From the NCBI GenBank assembly GCA_035530135.1, contig DATKVJ010000121.1:19118-83117 (forward strand): DNA of 64,000 nt, in the 5' to 3' direction. This DNA comes from CAIYYX01 sp035530135. GTDB taxonomy: Bacteria; Pseudomonadota; Gammaproteobacteria; Burkholderiales; Rhodocyclaceae. The stretch's first letter is position 1. Each line of letters starts with the position of its first letter. The notes below the pieces were generated by a model. It ran no database searches. It was given only the letters and a program-made list of their open reading frames with translations, and was not told where the DNA came from. Shown here in pieces: positions 44,435 through 55,060 of the stretch. Position numbers and translations under genes: made by a program.

Positions 44435-45022
44435 ATGATTGGTCGTCTAACCGGCGTTCTCATCGAGAAGAACCCGCCGCAAATCACCCTCGACGTGCAC
44501 GGCGTCGGCTACGACCTCGACGTGCCGATGAGCACCTTCTACAACCTGCCCGCGGCGGGCGTAACGACCAGCCTCCACACCCACCTGATCGTGCGCGAGG
44601 ACGGCCACTTCCTCTACGGCTTCCTCTCCCAGGACGAGCGCGCCGCCTTCCGCCAGTTGCTGAAGATCAGCGGCGTCGGCGCGCGCATCGCCCTGGCGGT
44701 ATTGTCGGGTCTGTCGGTGGCAGAGCTGGCGCAGGCGGTGGTGATGCAGGAGGCCGGCCGGCTGATCAAGGTCCCGGGCATCGGCAAGAAGACCGCCGAA
44801 CGCCTGCTTCTGGAATTGCGCGACCGGCTGCCGAAGCCCTCGACCACCGGCGGCGTCAGCCCCGAGGCCATCGTCCACGATGCCGCCAGCGACATCGCCA
44901 ACGCGCTCTTGGCGCTGGGTTACAGCGAGCGCGAGGCGACCGCGGCGATGCGGCAGTTGCCGCCGGACGTGGCGGTACCCGAAGGAATCCGCCAGGCCCT
45001 GAAGCTCCTGTCCAAAGCCTGA
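44435..45022 (+). CDS. ruvA: Holliday junction branch migration protein RuvA
   Basis: 195 residues: N-terminal OB-fold (MIGRLTGVLIEKNPPQITLD), two helix-hairpin-helix motifs (LLKISGVGARIALAVLSGL and LIKVPGIGKKTAERLLLELR) and a C-terminal three-helix domain that contacts RuvB. It binds four-way junctions. Confidence 0.97.
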   Translation: MIGRLTGVLIEKNPPQITLDVHGVGYDLDVPMSTFYNLPAAGVTTSLHTHLIVREDGHFLYGFLSQDERAAFRQLLKISGVGARIALAVLSGLSVAELAQAVVMQEAGRLIKVPGIGKKTAERLLLELRDRLPKPSTTGGVSPEAIVHDAASDIANALLALGYSEREATAAMRQLPPDVAVPEGIRQALKLLSKA

Positions 45023-45058
45023 TGCCGGGCCGGGTCCAGGTCGGTTAAACTGCCGGCC

Positions 45059-46117
<1,059 letters not shown>

Positions 46118-46150
46118 TTTCCCCTCGCCGCTTCCCGGTTAAAATAGCGC

Positions 46151-46602
46151 ATGTCCCGCGTCCCCGGCGTCAACTTCGTCCTTCCCATTCGCGTTTATTA
46201 CGAGGACACCGACGCCGCCGGCGTGGTGTACTACGCCAGCTACCTGAAATTCCTCGAACGCGCCCGCACCGAATGGCTGCGTGCGCTCGGCTACGAACAG
46301 AGCCGGCTGGCCGGGGACTTCGGCGTCGCCTTCGTGGCGCGCTCGATATCCGCCGAATACCTGAAGCCGGCGCTGCTGGACGACCTATTGAACGTTTCTT
46401 CGACGATCGAGTCAGTCGGCAGGGTGCAAGTCGTTTTCAGCCAGAACGTGCTGCGCGAGGGCGCCCAGGGTGTCGAACTGTTGCTCACTGCGAAGATGCG
46501 CATCGCCTGCGTCGACTCGGCGCGCATGAAGGCGGCGGCGATGCCGGAAGATGTTTTTGAAACATTCAGGCTCTTGACTTCGAACCGCACCGGGAACCGC
46601 GC

Positions 46603-46606
<4 letters not shown>
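46151..46606 (+). CDS. ybgC: Acyl-CoA thioesterase YbgC
   Basis: 151 residues, hot-dog fold with the active-site motif RVYYEDTDAAGVVYYASYLK. First gene of the tol-pal operon; its stop overlaps tolQ (ATGA). YbgC hydrolyses short acyl-CoA and is linked to phospholipid metabolism at the membrane. Confidence 0.95.
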
Positions 46607-47280
<674 letters not shown>

Positions 47281-47284
47281 ACCG

Positions 47285-47526
47285 CCTTTCCCCCACCCCC
47301 CTTCCCGAGGAAGGGGGTGACGCCCGCTTCCTCGCGTTGCACGCGAGGTCGCATGCCCACGCTGCGCCCGCCCTTGGGGCGGCCCGGCGGGCGGGCGCTG
47401 TCCTCTCGCGAGCGATCAACGAGCCGGCCCCGCCGCCGGGCCGCCCCAAGGCGGGGCAGTGTACTAGCTGCGAGCGAAGCGAGCCGCGGTCGCCCCTTTC
47501 CCTGGGAAAGGGGTCGGGGGATAGGC
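47285..47526. repeat. Inverted pair of dispersed repeat (between tolQ and tolR)
   Basis: The left arm (about 47285-47400) runs CCCCCACCCCCCTTCCCGAG, GGGGGTGACG and ends CCTTGGGGCGGCCCGGCGGG. The right arm (about 47428-47526) is its reverse type: GCCGGGCCGCCCCAAGGCGG, then a GCGAGCGAAGCGAG segment and CCCTTTCCCTGGGAAAGGGG. The pair could fold into a long hairpin inside the tol operon transcript. Related single copies lie at 9524-9613 and 44333-44432. Confidence 0.75.
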
Positions 47527-47530
47527 AGTC

Positions 47531-47941
47531 ATGAAGCAGCGCCGGATGATGAACCAGATCAACGTCGTGCCCTATATCGACGTGATGCTGGTGCTGCTGG
47601 TGATCTTCATGGTCACGGCGCCGATGATCCAGACCGGTAGCGTCGCACTGCCCAGCGTCGGCAAGAGTGCGACGCCGCCGGTAGCGCCGCTGGAGGTGAT
47701 CGTCAGAGCCGACGCTTCGCTCGCCATTAACGACCACTCGAACAACACCGGGGAGCAGCCGATCAGCAAGAGCGGGCTGGCGGCCCGGATCAGAGAGGCG
47801 CAAGCGAGGAATCCGCAGCAGGCGGTGCTGATCGCCGGCGACAAGAGCGTCAAATACCAGGCCGTGCTCGGCGTCATGGACGAATTGCAGCGGCAGCAGG
47901 TGGCGAAGATCGGCCTGCTGGTACAGCCCGGCGGCAAATGA
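47531..47941 (+). CDS. tolR: Tol-Pal system protein TolR
   Basis: 136 residues: one N-terminal membrane helix carrying the proton-relay aspartate in NVVPYIDVMLVLLVIFMVTA, then the periplasmic ExbD/TolR domain. It works with TolQ. Its stop overlaps tolA by 4 bp (ATGA). Confidence 0.96.
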   Translation: MKQRRMMNQINVVPYIDVMLVLLVIFMVTAPMIQTGSVALPSVGKSATPPVAPLEVIVRADASLAINDHSNNTGEQPISKSGLAARIREAQARNPQQAVLIAGDKSVKYQAVLGVMDELQRQQVAKIGLLVQPGGK

Positions 47942-48729
47942 GAGTCGCGCCGCCAGCACCCCCGCCCGGCAAGCGCGCTGCCATGGTGCTGGCGGTGGGC
48001 GTGCATCTGCTGCTCGCGATCTTCCTGCTATACGGCATCCACTGGCAGACCCGGGCATCGTCGGCGGTCGAAGTCGAATTGGTGCCCGGACTTCCGGCGC
48101 CGCAAGTACGGCCGCAGCCGGTGCCGCAGCCGCCACCCCAGCCGGAACCGAAGATCGAACCCAAGGTCGAAGCGAAGCCCGAACCGACGGTCGAGGTCAA
48201 GCCGCCGCCGCCCAAGCCCGAGATCTTGCAGAAGGAAAAGCCGGTGAAGAAGCCGAAGCCGGTTGAAAAACCGGTGGAGAAGCCGAAACCGGTGGAAAAG
48301 CCCAAGCCGGTGAAGCCGCATATCGATCCGTTCCAGAAGCAGCTCGAACAAGATCTCAAGGCGACCGATCAGCGCAAGGTCAGCGAAGCCGCCGCGAGGG
48401 AGCTGGCGCAGATCAAAGCGGCGCAAGCAGCCACGGCGCTGTCCAAGGCGCAGCAGGCCTGGCAGGACAAGATCGCCGCCAAGATCAAGGGCAACATCGT
48501 CAGGCCGGTCGGCGCCAGCGGCGATCCGGAAGCGGTTTTCGACGTGACCCTGCTGCCCGACGGCTCGCTGGTCGGAGAACCCAGGCTCAAGAAGTCGACC
48601 GGCATCCCTGCGCTCGACGCCGCCATCGAGCGGGCGATCAAGAAATCCGATCCTCTGCCCAAGCCCGACGATCCCTCGGTCTTCGAGCGCACCCTGAGGC
48701 TGACCTTCAGGCCGCTGGAAGACCAATAG
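47938..48729 (+). CDS. tolA: Tol-Pal system protein TolA
   Basis: 263 residues: N-terminal membrane helix with the TolA SHLS-like region (AAMVLAVGVHLLLAIFLLYG), a proline- and lysine-rich linker with PKPVEKP repeats (about 55-125), a helical segment and a TonB/TolA-like C-terminal domain (VFDVTLLPDGSLVGEPRLKK). It spans the periplasm to contact TolB and Pal. The linker is shorter and more proline-rich than in E. coli TolA. Confidence 0.93.
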   Translation: MRVAPPAPPPGKRAAMVLAVGVHLLLAIFLLYGIHWQTRASSAVEVELVPGLPAPQVRPQPVPQPPPQPEPKIEPKVEAKPEPTVEVKPPPPKPEILQKEKPVKKPKPVEKPVEKPKPVEKPKPVKPHIDPFQKQLEQDLKATDQRKVSEAAARELAQIKAAQAATALSKAQQAWQDKIAAKIKGNIVRPVGASGDPEAVFDVTLLPDGSLVGEPRLKKSTGIPALDAAIERAIKKSDPLPKPDDPSVFERTLRLTFRPLEDQ

Positions 48730-48757
48730 TCAATAGTGACGGTATAATCAATCGATA

Positions 48758-50041
48758 ATGAGACATTTCATCCCACGCCTCGCCCTGACCAGCCTCGCAG
48801 CGGTGCTGCTGGGCCTAGCCAGCGCCGCCCACGCCCAGCTCTCGATCGAAATCACCGGTGCCGGCGCCAATCGCATGCCGATCGCGGTGGCCGACTTTGC
48901 CGGCGAGGGCATCGTCTCCCAGGCGCTGACCACGGTGATACGCGCCGATCTCGAGCACAGCGGACAGTTCAGTCTGGTCGACCCGGGCACCGCTCCCTTG
49001 TCCGAGACGACGCCGGTCAGCTATCCCGACTGGAAGACCCGCGGCGCCGATGCGTTGGTCACCGGCAGCGTCACCGCCACGCCCGATGGCCGCTACGAAA
49101 CACGCTTTCTCCTCTACGACGTGCAAAAGGAGGCGCCGCTCGGCGGCCAGGCCTTCGTCTCGAGCAGCGCGCAGCTGCGCGCCACGGCGCACCGCATCAG
49201 CGATTTCATCTACGAGAAACTGACCGGTGTGCCGGGAATTTTCTCGACGCGCATCGCCTACGTGGTGAAAAGCACCGGCCGTTACGAGCTGCAGATCGCC
49301 GATGCCGACGGCGCCAACGCCCAGACGGCGCTCGCCTCGCGCGAGCCGATCATCTCGCCGACCTGGTCGCCCGACGGCACGAAGCTGGCCTACGTCTCCT
49401 TCGAGGCGAAGAAGCCGATCGTCTATGTGCATTCGCTGGCGACCGGCAGGCGGCACGTCGCCGCCAACTTCAAGGGCTCCAATTCGGCGCCGGCCTGGTC
49501 GCCCGACGGCAAGAAGCTGGCCGTGGTGCTGTCCAAGGACGGCGGCTCGCAGATGTATCTGGTCAACGCCGACGGCAGCGGCGTCACGCGCCTGGCCACA
49601 TCCTCCGGGATCGACACCGAGCCGAGATTCTCGGCCGACGGCCAGTGGATCTACTTCACCTCCGACCGCGGCGGCAGCCCGCAGATCTATCGCATCCCCG
49701 CCACCGGCGGCGATGCCGAGCGCATCACCTTCCAGGGCAACTACAACGTTACGCCGCGGCCCTCGCCCGACGGCAAGAGCCTCGCCTACATCGCCAGGAA
49801 CGACGGCCGCTTCCAGGTGGCGCTGATGGACCTGGCGACCAAGCAGACGCAGATCCTCACCGATACTTCCCGTGACGAGTCGCCCAGTTTTGCTCCAAAC
49901 GGCCGCATGATCATCTACGCCACCGAGATCGGCGGGCGCGGCGTGCTCGCGACCGTCTCCGTCGACGGCAGCGTCAAGCAGAAACTCTCGGTGCAGGCCG
50001 CGGATGTACGCGAGCCGGCCTGGGGTCCCTTCGTAAAATAG
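48758..50041 (+). CDS. tolB: Tol-Pal system protein TolB
   Basis: 427 residues with a signal peptide (cleavage near AHAQ, about 26), a mixed N-terminal domain and a six-bladed propeller seen as repeats of SPDGTKLAYVSFE, SPDGKKLAVVLSK, SADGQWIYFTSDR and SPDGKSLAYIARN. It binds Pal in the periplasm and is pulled by TolA during division. Confidence 0.97.
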   Translation: MRHFIPRLALTSLAAVLLGLASAAHAQLSIEITGAGANRMPIAVADFAGEGIVSQALTTVIRADLEHSGQFSLVDPGTAPLSETTPVSYPDWKTRGADALVTGSVTATPDGRYETRFLLYDVQKEAPLGGQAFVSSSAQLRATAHRISDFIYEKLTGVPGIFSTRIAYVVKSTGRYELQIADADGANAQTALASREPIISPTWSPDGTKLAYVSFEAKKPIVYVHSLATGRRHVAANFKGSNSAPAWSPDGKKLAVVLSKDGGSQMYLVNADGSGVTRLATSSGIDTEPRFSADGQWIYFTSDRGGSPQIYRIPATGGDAERITFQGNYNVTPRPSPDGKSLAYIARNDGRFQVALMDLATKQTQILTDTSRDESPSFAPNGRMIIYATEIGGRGVLATVSVDGSVKQKLSVQAADVREPAWGPFVK

Positions 50042-50065
50042 AACGTCCAAATCTGGAGCCCGACC

Positions 50066-50605
50066 ATGCGCAAGTTACTCTTCGTTGCCGCCGCCAGTCT
50101 GATTCTCGCCGCCTGCGGCTCCCAGCCGCCGGCACCGGAACAAACCGGGGCCGGCGTCGCCGACAGCAGCGCGAGCGCGGTCAAGAACGGGGCGCAGGCG
50201 CAACCGGTCTCGCCCGACAAGCTGGACATGACCAGCCTGGCGGCGCTCAAGGATCCGAGGAGCATCCTGTCCAAGCGCAGCGTGTTCTTCGATTACAACC
50301 AGTACGTCATCAAGGACGAATACAAGCCGCTGCTCGAAGCGCACGCCCGCTTTCTCATCGCCAATCCGAAGATGAAGATGCTGATCCAGGGCAACACCGA
50401 CGAGCGCGGCAGCCGCGAGTACAACGTCGCCCTGGGCCAGAAGCGCGCGGACGCGGTGAAGAAGACGCTGCTGCTGCTCGGCGTCAAGGAGGACCAGCTC
50501 GAAGCGGTCAGCCTCGGCGAGGAAAAGCCGCGCAACCCCGGTCATGACGAGGCCGCCTGGGCCGAGAATCGCCGGGACGACATGCTCTACTCCGGAGAGT
50601 ACTGA
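50066..50605 (+). CDS. pal: Peptidoglycan-associated lipoprotein Pal
   Basis: 179 residues. The lipobox LILAACGSQ places lipidation at Cys17. The OmpA-like C-terminal domain (from about SVFFDYNQYVI) has the peptidoglycan-binding segment GNTDERGSREYNVALGQKRA. It holds the outer membrane to the cell wall. Confidence 0.97.
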   Translation: MRKLLFVAAASLILAACGSQPPAPEQTGAGVADSSASAVKNGAQAQPVSPDKLDMTSLAALKDPRSILSKRSVFFDYNQYVIKDEYKPLLEAHARFLIANPKMKMLIQGNTDERGSREYNVALGQKRADAVKKTLLLLGVKEDQLEAVSLGEEKPRNPGHDEAAWAENRRDDMLYSGEY

Positions 50606-50608
50606 GCG

Positions 50609-51370
50609 ATGTCCCGCATCGGCATAGTCCCGCTGCTGGCCGCTGCCGCATTCGCCAGCGCCCTGGCGGCGTTCCCCGCTCACGCCGGCCTGTTCGACGA
50701 CGACGAGGCGCGGGGCCAGATCGAGAAGCTGCACGGCGACCTCGCCGAGCAAGCCAAGAAGATGGACTCCGGGTTCGCGACCTCGGCGCGCGGCCAGATC
50801 GATCTGGCCAACCAGATCGAGGCGCTGAAGGCCGAGATCGCCAGGCTGCGCGGCCAGGTCGAGGTGCAAAACTATGACATCGAGACGGCCAAGAAGCGGC
50901 AGACCGATTTCTACACCGATCTGGACAGCCGTTTGCGCAAGCTCGAAGCCGGCGCCCAGGCCGCCGCCGCTCCTGCCGCCGCCCCGCCCGCCGACCCAGC
51001 CGCCGAGACGCGCGATTACGAAGCGGCGCTGACCCTGTTCAAGGCCACCAAGTACAAGGAGGCCCTGGCCGCCTTCCAGGACTTCGTCAAGAACCACGGG
51101 GCGAGCACGCTCGCCCCGAGCGCCCAGTACTGGGCCGCCTCGACCTATTATCAGATGCGCGAATACGCCAAGGCCGCCGAGACGTTCGCCAAGGTGCCGG
51201 CCGCCTGGCCCAAGGACAGCAAGGCGCCCGACGCCCTGCTCGGCCAGGCCAACAGCCAGAAGGAAGCCGGGGAAGCCAAGGCTGCCAGGAAGACCTACGA
51301 GTCTCTGATCAAGCTATACCCGGACAGCGGCGCCGCCAAGACCGCTCGGCAGCGCCTCAAGAAGAAGTGA
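50609..51370 (+). CDS. cpoB: Cell division coordinator CpoB (YbgF)
   Basis: 253 residues: signal peptide (cleavage near AHA, about 26), a coiled-coil segment (about 35-110), an alanine- and proline-rich linker, and three TPR repeats (FKATKYKEALAAFQDFVK, YYQMREYAKAAETFAKV, GEAKAARKTYESLIKLYPD). It couples Tol-Pal to septal peptidoglycan synthesis. The last gene of the tol operon proper; its stop overlaps queE. Confidence 0.94.
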   Translation: MSRIGIVPLLAAAAFASALAAFPAHAGLFDDDEARGQIEKLHGDLAEQAKKMDSGFATSARGQIDLANQIEALKAEIARLRGQVEVQNYDIETAKKRQTDFYTDLDSRLRKLEAGAQAAAAPAAAPPADPAAETRDYEAALTLFKATKYKEALAAFQDFVKNHGASTLAPSAQYWAASTYYQMREYAKAAETFAKVPAAWPKDSKAPDALLGQANSQKEAGEAKAARKTYESLIKLYPDSGAAKTARQRLKKK

Positions 51371-52026
51371 TGGCGGTTGCCGGGGAAGCGACGCTGAAGA
51401 TCAGCGAGATTTTCCATTCGCTCCAGGGCGAGTCCTCCCGCGTCGGCCTGCCCACCGTTTTCGTCCGCCTCACCGGCTGCCCCCTGCGCTGCACTTGGTG
51501 CGATACCGAGTACGCCTTCACCGGCGGCAGCGGCATGAGCGTGGCCGAAGTGCTGGCCGAGGTCGGACGCTACGGTTGCGGCACCGTCTGCGTCACCGGC
51601 GGCGAGCCCCTGGCGCAGAGGGGCTGCCCGGACCTGCTGAGGGCCCTGTGCGATGCCGGCTATTCGGTGTCGCTGGAGACCAGCGGCGCCCTCGATTTGT
51701 CCGGCGTCGACCCGCGCGTCGCGAAGATCATGGACCTGAAGGCCCCCGGCTCCGGCGAGAGTGAGAAGAACCGCTGGCAGAATCTGGCGCAGCTCACCGC
51801 CAGCGACGAGATCAAGTTCGTGCTCGCCTCGGAGGCCGACTACCAATGGGCGAAGACGGCGGTGAGCGAGCGCAAGCTCGACGCCCTCTGCCCGGTGCTG
51901 TTCTCGCCGGTCGCGGGACAACTCGACCCCGCGCAATTGGCCGGCTGGATCCTGCGCGACCGGCTGCCGGTGCGCTTTCAGCTGCAGTTGCACAAGCTGC
52001 TCTGGGGCGCCGAGCGGGGACGCTGA
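51370..52026 (+). CDS. queE: 7-Carboxy-7-deazaguanine synthase QueE
   Basis: 218 residues from the ATG that shares bases with the cpoB stop (TGATG). The radical SAM cysteines are in GCPLRCTWCDTEYAF (C-x3-C-x2-C), and VTGGEPLAQRG follows. QueE makes the deazaguanine ring in queuosine synthesis. queE and queC follow tol-pal in many proteobacteria. Confidence 0.95.
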   Translation: MAVAGEATLKISEIFHSLQGESSRVGLPTVFVRLTGCPLRCTWCDTEYAFTGGSGMSVAEVLAEVGRYGCGTVCVTGGEPLAQRGCPDLLRALCDAGYSVSLETSGALDLSGVDPRVAKIMDLKAPGSGESEKNRWQNLAQLTASDEIKFVLASEADYQWAKTAVSERKLDALCPVLFSPVAGQLDPAQLAGWILRDRLPVRFQLQLHKLLWGAERGR

Positions 52027-52046
52027 TCCCCTGCTAACATCCGGCG

Positions 52047-52727
52047 ATGACTTCCAACGCTGTCGTGCTCCTCTCCGGCGGACTCGACTCCGCCACCGTC
52101 CTGGCGCTCGCCAAGTGCCGCGGTTTTGCCTGCCATTGCCTGTCGCTCGACTACGGCCAGCGCCATCGCGTCGAGCTGGAAGCGGCTGCGCGCGTCGCAG
52201 CCAGCCTCGGCGCCGCGACGCACCGCATCGTGCGCCTCGACCTCACCCAGTTCGGCGGCTCCGCCCTGACCGATGCCGCCATCGAGGTGCCGACCGAGGG
52301 CGTCGGCGACTCGATCCCGGTCACCTACGTGCCGGCGCGCAACACCATCATGCTCTCGCTGGCCCTGGCCTGGGCGGAGGTGCTAGACGCCGCCGACATT
52401 TTCATCGGCGTCAATGCCGTCGATTATTCCGGTTATCCCGACTGCCGGCCGGAATACATCCGCGCCTTCGAGGCGATGGCCAACCTCGCGACCAAGGCGG
52501 CGGTCGAGGGGCGCCGGCTCAGCCTCCATGCGCCGCTGATCGAACTGTCCAAGGCCGAGATCATCCACTTGGGCTCTTCGCTGGGCGTCGACTACTCGCT
52601 CACCATCTCCTGCTACCAGGCCGACCCGGCCGGCCGCGCCTGCGGTTCCTGCGACTCCTGCCGGCTGCGCCGCGCCGGCTTTGCCGCGGCCGGCGTGACC
52701 GATCCGACGCCCTACCTGGGCCATTGA
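52047..52727 (+). CDS. queC: 7-Cyano-7-deazaguanine synthase QueC
   Basis: 226 residues with PP-loop LLSGGLDSATVLALAK, the substrate segment VPARNTIMLSLALAWAE and the zinc site CYQADPAGRACGSCDSCRLR. It converts carboxydeazaguanine to preQ0. Confidence 0.97.
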   Translation: MTSNAVVLLSGGLDSATVLALAKCRGFACHCLSLDYGQRHRVELEAAARVAASLGAATHRIVRLDLTQFGGSALTDAAIEVPTEGVGDSIPVTYVPARNTIMLSLALAWAEVLDAADIFIGVNAVDYSGYPDCRPEYIRAFEAMANLATKAAVEGRRLSLHAPLIELSKAEIIHLGSSLGVDYSLTISCYQADPAGRACGSCDSCRLRRAGFAAAGVTDPTPYLGH

Positions 52728-52816
52728 CGGCGATTATTCGGGGCGCAATAAGACTGATCCGATCGCTGCCGGCATTCATTAGAATTCAACTATTCGAACA
52801 AAAACGGAGACCCGGC

Positions 52817-53944
52817 ATGGCTTTCACGATTCACAACGAAGTGCTGCTCGCGGTGTTCGCCATCGCCGCGGTAATGGGCGCGACCGCCAACAAGACCAAC
52901 TTCTGCACCATGGGCGCGGTAGCCGACTGGGTCAACATGGGCGACACCGGTCGCCTGCGCGCCTGGCTCCTGGCCATCGCCATCGCCATCGGCGGCGTCG
53001 TGGCGCTGGAGGCCAGCGGGCGGGTGAATATCTCGGGTTCGACCTTTCCCCCCTACCGCACCGAGAACTTCGCCTGGCTGCGCTACCTGCTCGGCGGCGC
53101 TATGTTCGGCATCGGCATGACCCTCGCGTCGGGCTGCGGCAACAAGACCCTGGTGCGGATCGGCGGAGGCAACTTGAAGTCGCTGGTGGTGCTGGTGATC
53201 GCCTCGGCGATGGCCTACCTGATGCTCTGGACCGATTTCTACGGCACGATGTTCGACAGCTGGATGTCGCCGCTCGCCATCGGCCTGGCCAAGTACGGCA
53301 TCAAGAGCCAGACGCTCGATGCCATCATCGGCGGCCTGGCCGGCGTGGAGAACACCGCGACGCTGCATCTCGCGCTCGGCGCACTCCTCGTCGTCGCGCT
53401 GCTGTTGTTCATCTTCAAGGCCGCCGACTTCCGCGCCAATCGCGACAACGTTCTGGGCGGCACGGTAATCGGCCTGGCGGTGGTTGCCGGCTGGGCCATC
53501 ACCGGCAGCAGCATCGGCCAGGCCTGGAAGGAATGGGCCGAGATGGCGGACACCGTGCCTTCGCGCGTCCAGGTGCAGTCCTATACCTTCATCAGCCCGA
53601 TGGGCGATACGGTGCGTTATCTGATGCACCCCGCCGACTTATCGCTGATCAATTTCGGCATCTGCGCCCTGACCGGAGTGATCGTCGGCTCCTTTCTCTA
53701 CGCGCTGGCAAAGCGCAGCTTCCGCATCGAATGGTTCGCCTCCGTCGGCGACTTCTTCAATCACGCGGTCGGCGCCGTGCTGATGGGCGTTGGCGGCGTG
53801 CTGGGGATGGGCTGCACCATCGGCCAGGGCGTCACCGGGGTATCGACGCTGGCGATTGGCTCCATGCTGACGCTCGCCGCCATCATCGCCGGGGCCGCCG
53901 GCACGATGAAGCTCCAGTACTGGAAAATGATGCGCGAGGCTTGA
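52817..53944 (+). CDS. YeeE/YedE family sulfur-compound transporter
   Basis: 375 residues from ATG 52817 with GGAG 8 bp upstream; about nine membrane helices. Pore-type cysteine motifs NKTNFCTMGAV, LASGCGNKTLVR and MGCTIGQGVTG match the family of thiosulfate and sulfur transporters (TsuA-like). Substrate is probably thiosulfate or another sulfur species. No sulfurtransferase partner lies beside it. Confidence 0.88.
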   Translation: MAFTIHNEVLLAVFAIAAVMGATANKTNFCTMGAVADWVNMGDTGRLRAWLLAIAIAIGGVVALEASGRVNISGSTFPPYRTENFAWLRYLLGGAMFGIGMTLASGCGNKTLVRIGGGNLKSLVVLVIASAMAYLMLWTDFYGTMFDSWMSPLAIGLAKYGIKSQTLDAIIGGLAGVENTATLHLALGALLVVALLLFIFKAADFRANRDNVLGGTVIGLAVVAGWAITGSSIGQAWKEWAEMADTVPSRVQVQSYTFISPMGDTVRYLMHPADLSLINFGICALTGVIVGSFLYALAKRSFRIEWFASVGDFFNHAVGAVLMGVGGVLGMGCTIGQGVTGVSTLAIGSMLTLAAIIAGAAGTMKLQYWKMMREA

Positions 53945-53958
53945 GCCTCGATCCTGGT

Positions 53959-53987
53959 TTGACATCGGCGCGGCGACTTCCTATAAT
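53959..53987 (+). promoter_or_regulatory. Consensus sigma-70 promoter for the tRNA-Lys genes
   Basis: TTGACA (53959-53964) and TATAAT (53982-53987) are both exact consensus with a 17-bp spacer, ending 14 bp before the first tRNA-Lys gene. Confidence 0.9.
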
Positions 53988-54001
53988 TCGCGCCTTTCGC
54001 T

Positions 54002-54077
54002 GGGTCGTTAGCTCAGTTGGTAGAGCAGCGGACTTTTAATCCGTTTGTCGTGGGTTCGACCCCCGCACGACCCACCA
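54002..54077 (+). tRNA. tRNA-Lys (anticodon TTT)
   Basis: Acceptor stem GGGTCGT pairs with ACGACCC; D-loop TAGCTCAGTTGGTAGAGCA, anticodon loop CTTTTAA and T-loop GGTTCGACCCC are standard, and CCA is encoded. Confidence 0.97.
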
Positions 54078-54105
54078 CAAACAACTGCAAGCGAAAAGAA
54101 CTACC

Positions 54106-54181
54106 GGGCCCTTAGCTCAGCTGGTAGAGCAGCGGACTCTTAATCCGTTTGTCGACAGTTCGATCCTGTCAGGGCCCACCA
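54106..54181 (+). tRNA. tRNA-Lys (anticodon CTT), attachment site of an integrative element
   Basis: Acceptor stem GGGCCCT pairs with AGGGCCC; anticodon loop CTCTTAA and T-loop AGTTCGATCCT, encoded CCA. Its 3' part from 54133 is repeated exactly at 62514-62563. Confidence 0.96.
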
Positions 54182-54182
54182 A
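54133..54182 (+). repeat. attL (50-bp direct repeat)
   Basis: Starts CGGACTCTTAATCCG and ends CAGGGCCCACCAA; identical over 50 bases to 62514-62563. It covers the anticodon arm, T-arm and acceptor 3' strand of the tRNA, so the tRNA stays intact after insertion. Confidence 0.93.
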
Positions 54183-54190
54183 ATAAAACA

Positions 54191-54229
54191 ACGGCTTACA
54201 GGCTAACCCCTGTAGGCCGTTTGTCTTTT
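54191..54229 (+). terminator. Terminator after tRNA-Lys, supplied by the element
   Basis: ACGGCTTACAGG pairs with CCTGTAGGCCGT (one mismatch) around a CTAACC loop, followed by TTGTCTTTTTT. It replaces the original tRNA terminator now found beyond attR. Confidence 0.85.
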
Positions 54230-54238
54230 TTGCCGTTG

Positions 54239-54260
54239 TGTAGGCGTAGTGTAGGCATTT
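54239..54260 (+). repeat. Possible integrase arm site, left
   Basis: TGTAGGCGTAGTGTAGGCAT consists of two TGTAGGC units 12 bp apart. The same paired motif lies at 62357-62378 beside the integrase start. Confidence 0.55.
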
Positions 54261-54444
54261 CCGGTCAATGCTAGGGCGCGCAGGGGTCTGGTCGGATGCG
54301 TCGGAATCAGGCTGGGCAATCGCCAAGTCGGCGACATTGCCAATACCGCTACAGCCAGCACTACCCTCCCTGCTAGGCATGGATGCCTAAGTAGCGCTAC
54401 AGGGTACGCGCTTGCCATCTGGTTCACTGGCGCCAGAAAGAAAC

Positions 54445-54508
54445 AAGGGGTTCCGCCCGAAGGCATGAACCCCTTTTCCGGTAAGCTGTGAGCCTCGTTG
54501 CTTACCGG
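54445..54508. repeat. Two adjacent hairpins at the left of the element
   Basis: AAGGGGTTC/GAACCCCTT (54445-54475) and CCGGTAAGC/GCTTACCGG (54478-54508), each a perfect 9-bp stem with a 13-base loop. The 54183-54605 gap shows no convincing gene; these hairpins may be terminators or structural sites of the element. Confidence 0.6.
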
Positions 54509-54605
54509 GATGACCTAGTTATTAAACCACGGAGTAAAGGCCATGGCAATACCCTCTATCAGATGTTAAGGTGAGACTTCGAGAGCAAAAAAAAAAGAGG
54601 GGATT

Positions 54606-55055
54606 ATGAAAATCGAATCTGTCAAAGATGAATTGGAGCTTACTGACGATAGCGTGATCATTCGCAAACGAGGTGTAGCGAACACTCTCGCCGCCGGCCT
54701 GAATGGTGATCGTGCAATCCCCATATCAACGATAACCGCAATTCAACTTAAGCTAGGAGGATGGATGCCTGGTTATATTTTGTTTTCATATGCGGGAAGT
54801 AAGCCATTCAACGGTGGTCTGATCGATGCCACGCAAGACCCGGATGCATTTATTTTCAATAAAGCTCTAAACGGTGAAATACAGTCGTTCAAAGAAAAGG
54901 TCGAGCTGGCTATGCGTGCATCTAAGCAGCCCAATTCCAGCGGTTCCGCATCGCAATCGTTGTCAGATGAATTGCGAAAACTCGTCGCACTGAAAGATGA
55001 GGGTGCGTTAACGCAAGATGAATTCACCGCTGCGAAAAAGAGGCTATTGGTTTAA
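54606..55055 (+). CDS. SHOCT-domain protein with DUF4429-like N-terminus
   Basis: 149 residues with a clear ribosome-binding site (GAGGGG) after an A-run. The N-terminal part (about 10-100) has a PH-like pattern, GVANTLAAGLNGDRAIPIST then GYILFSYAGSKPFNGG; the last 30 residues LRKLVALKDEGALTQDEFTA with AKKRLL are a SHOCT motif. Such domains are common in membrane-associated and mobile-element proteins of unknown function. Codon use is much more AT-rich than in the flanking chromosome. Confidence 0.7.
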   Translation: MKIESVKDELELTDDSVIIRKRGVANTLAAGLNGDRAIPISTITAIQLKLGGWMPGYILFSYAGSKPFNGGLIDATQDPDAFIFNKALNGEIQSFKEKVELAMRASKQPNSSGSASQSLSDELRKLVALKDEGALTQDEFTAAKKRLLV

Positions 55056-55060
55056 TACCG

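Noticed and set aside
48106..48320. Repeated PKPVEKP-coding units as a possible tandem repeat or CRISPR
   Set aside because: These encode the TolA linker; units are short, in frame and without spacers. No CRISPR array was seen anywhere in the window.
54203..54466. Minus-strand 87-residue frame at the left end of the element
   Set aside because: Lies over the tRNA terminator and arm-like sites, with no ribosome site or family.
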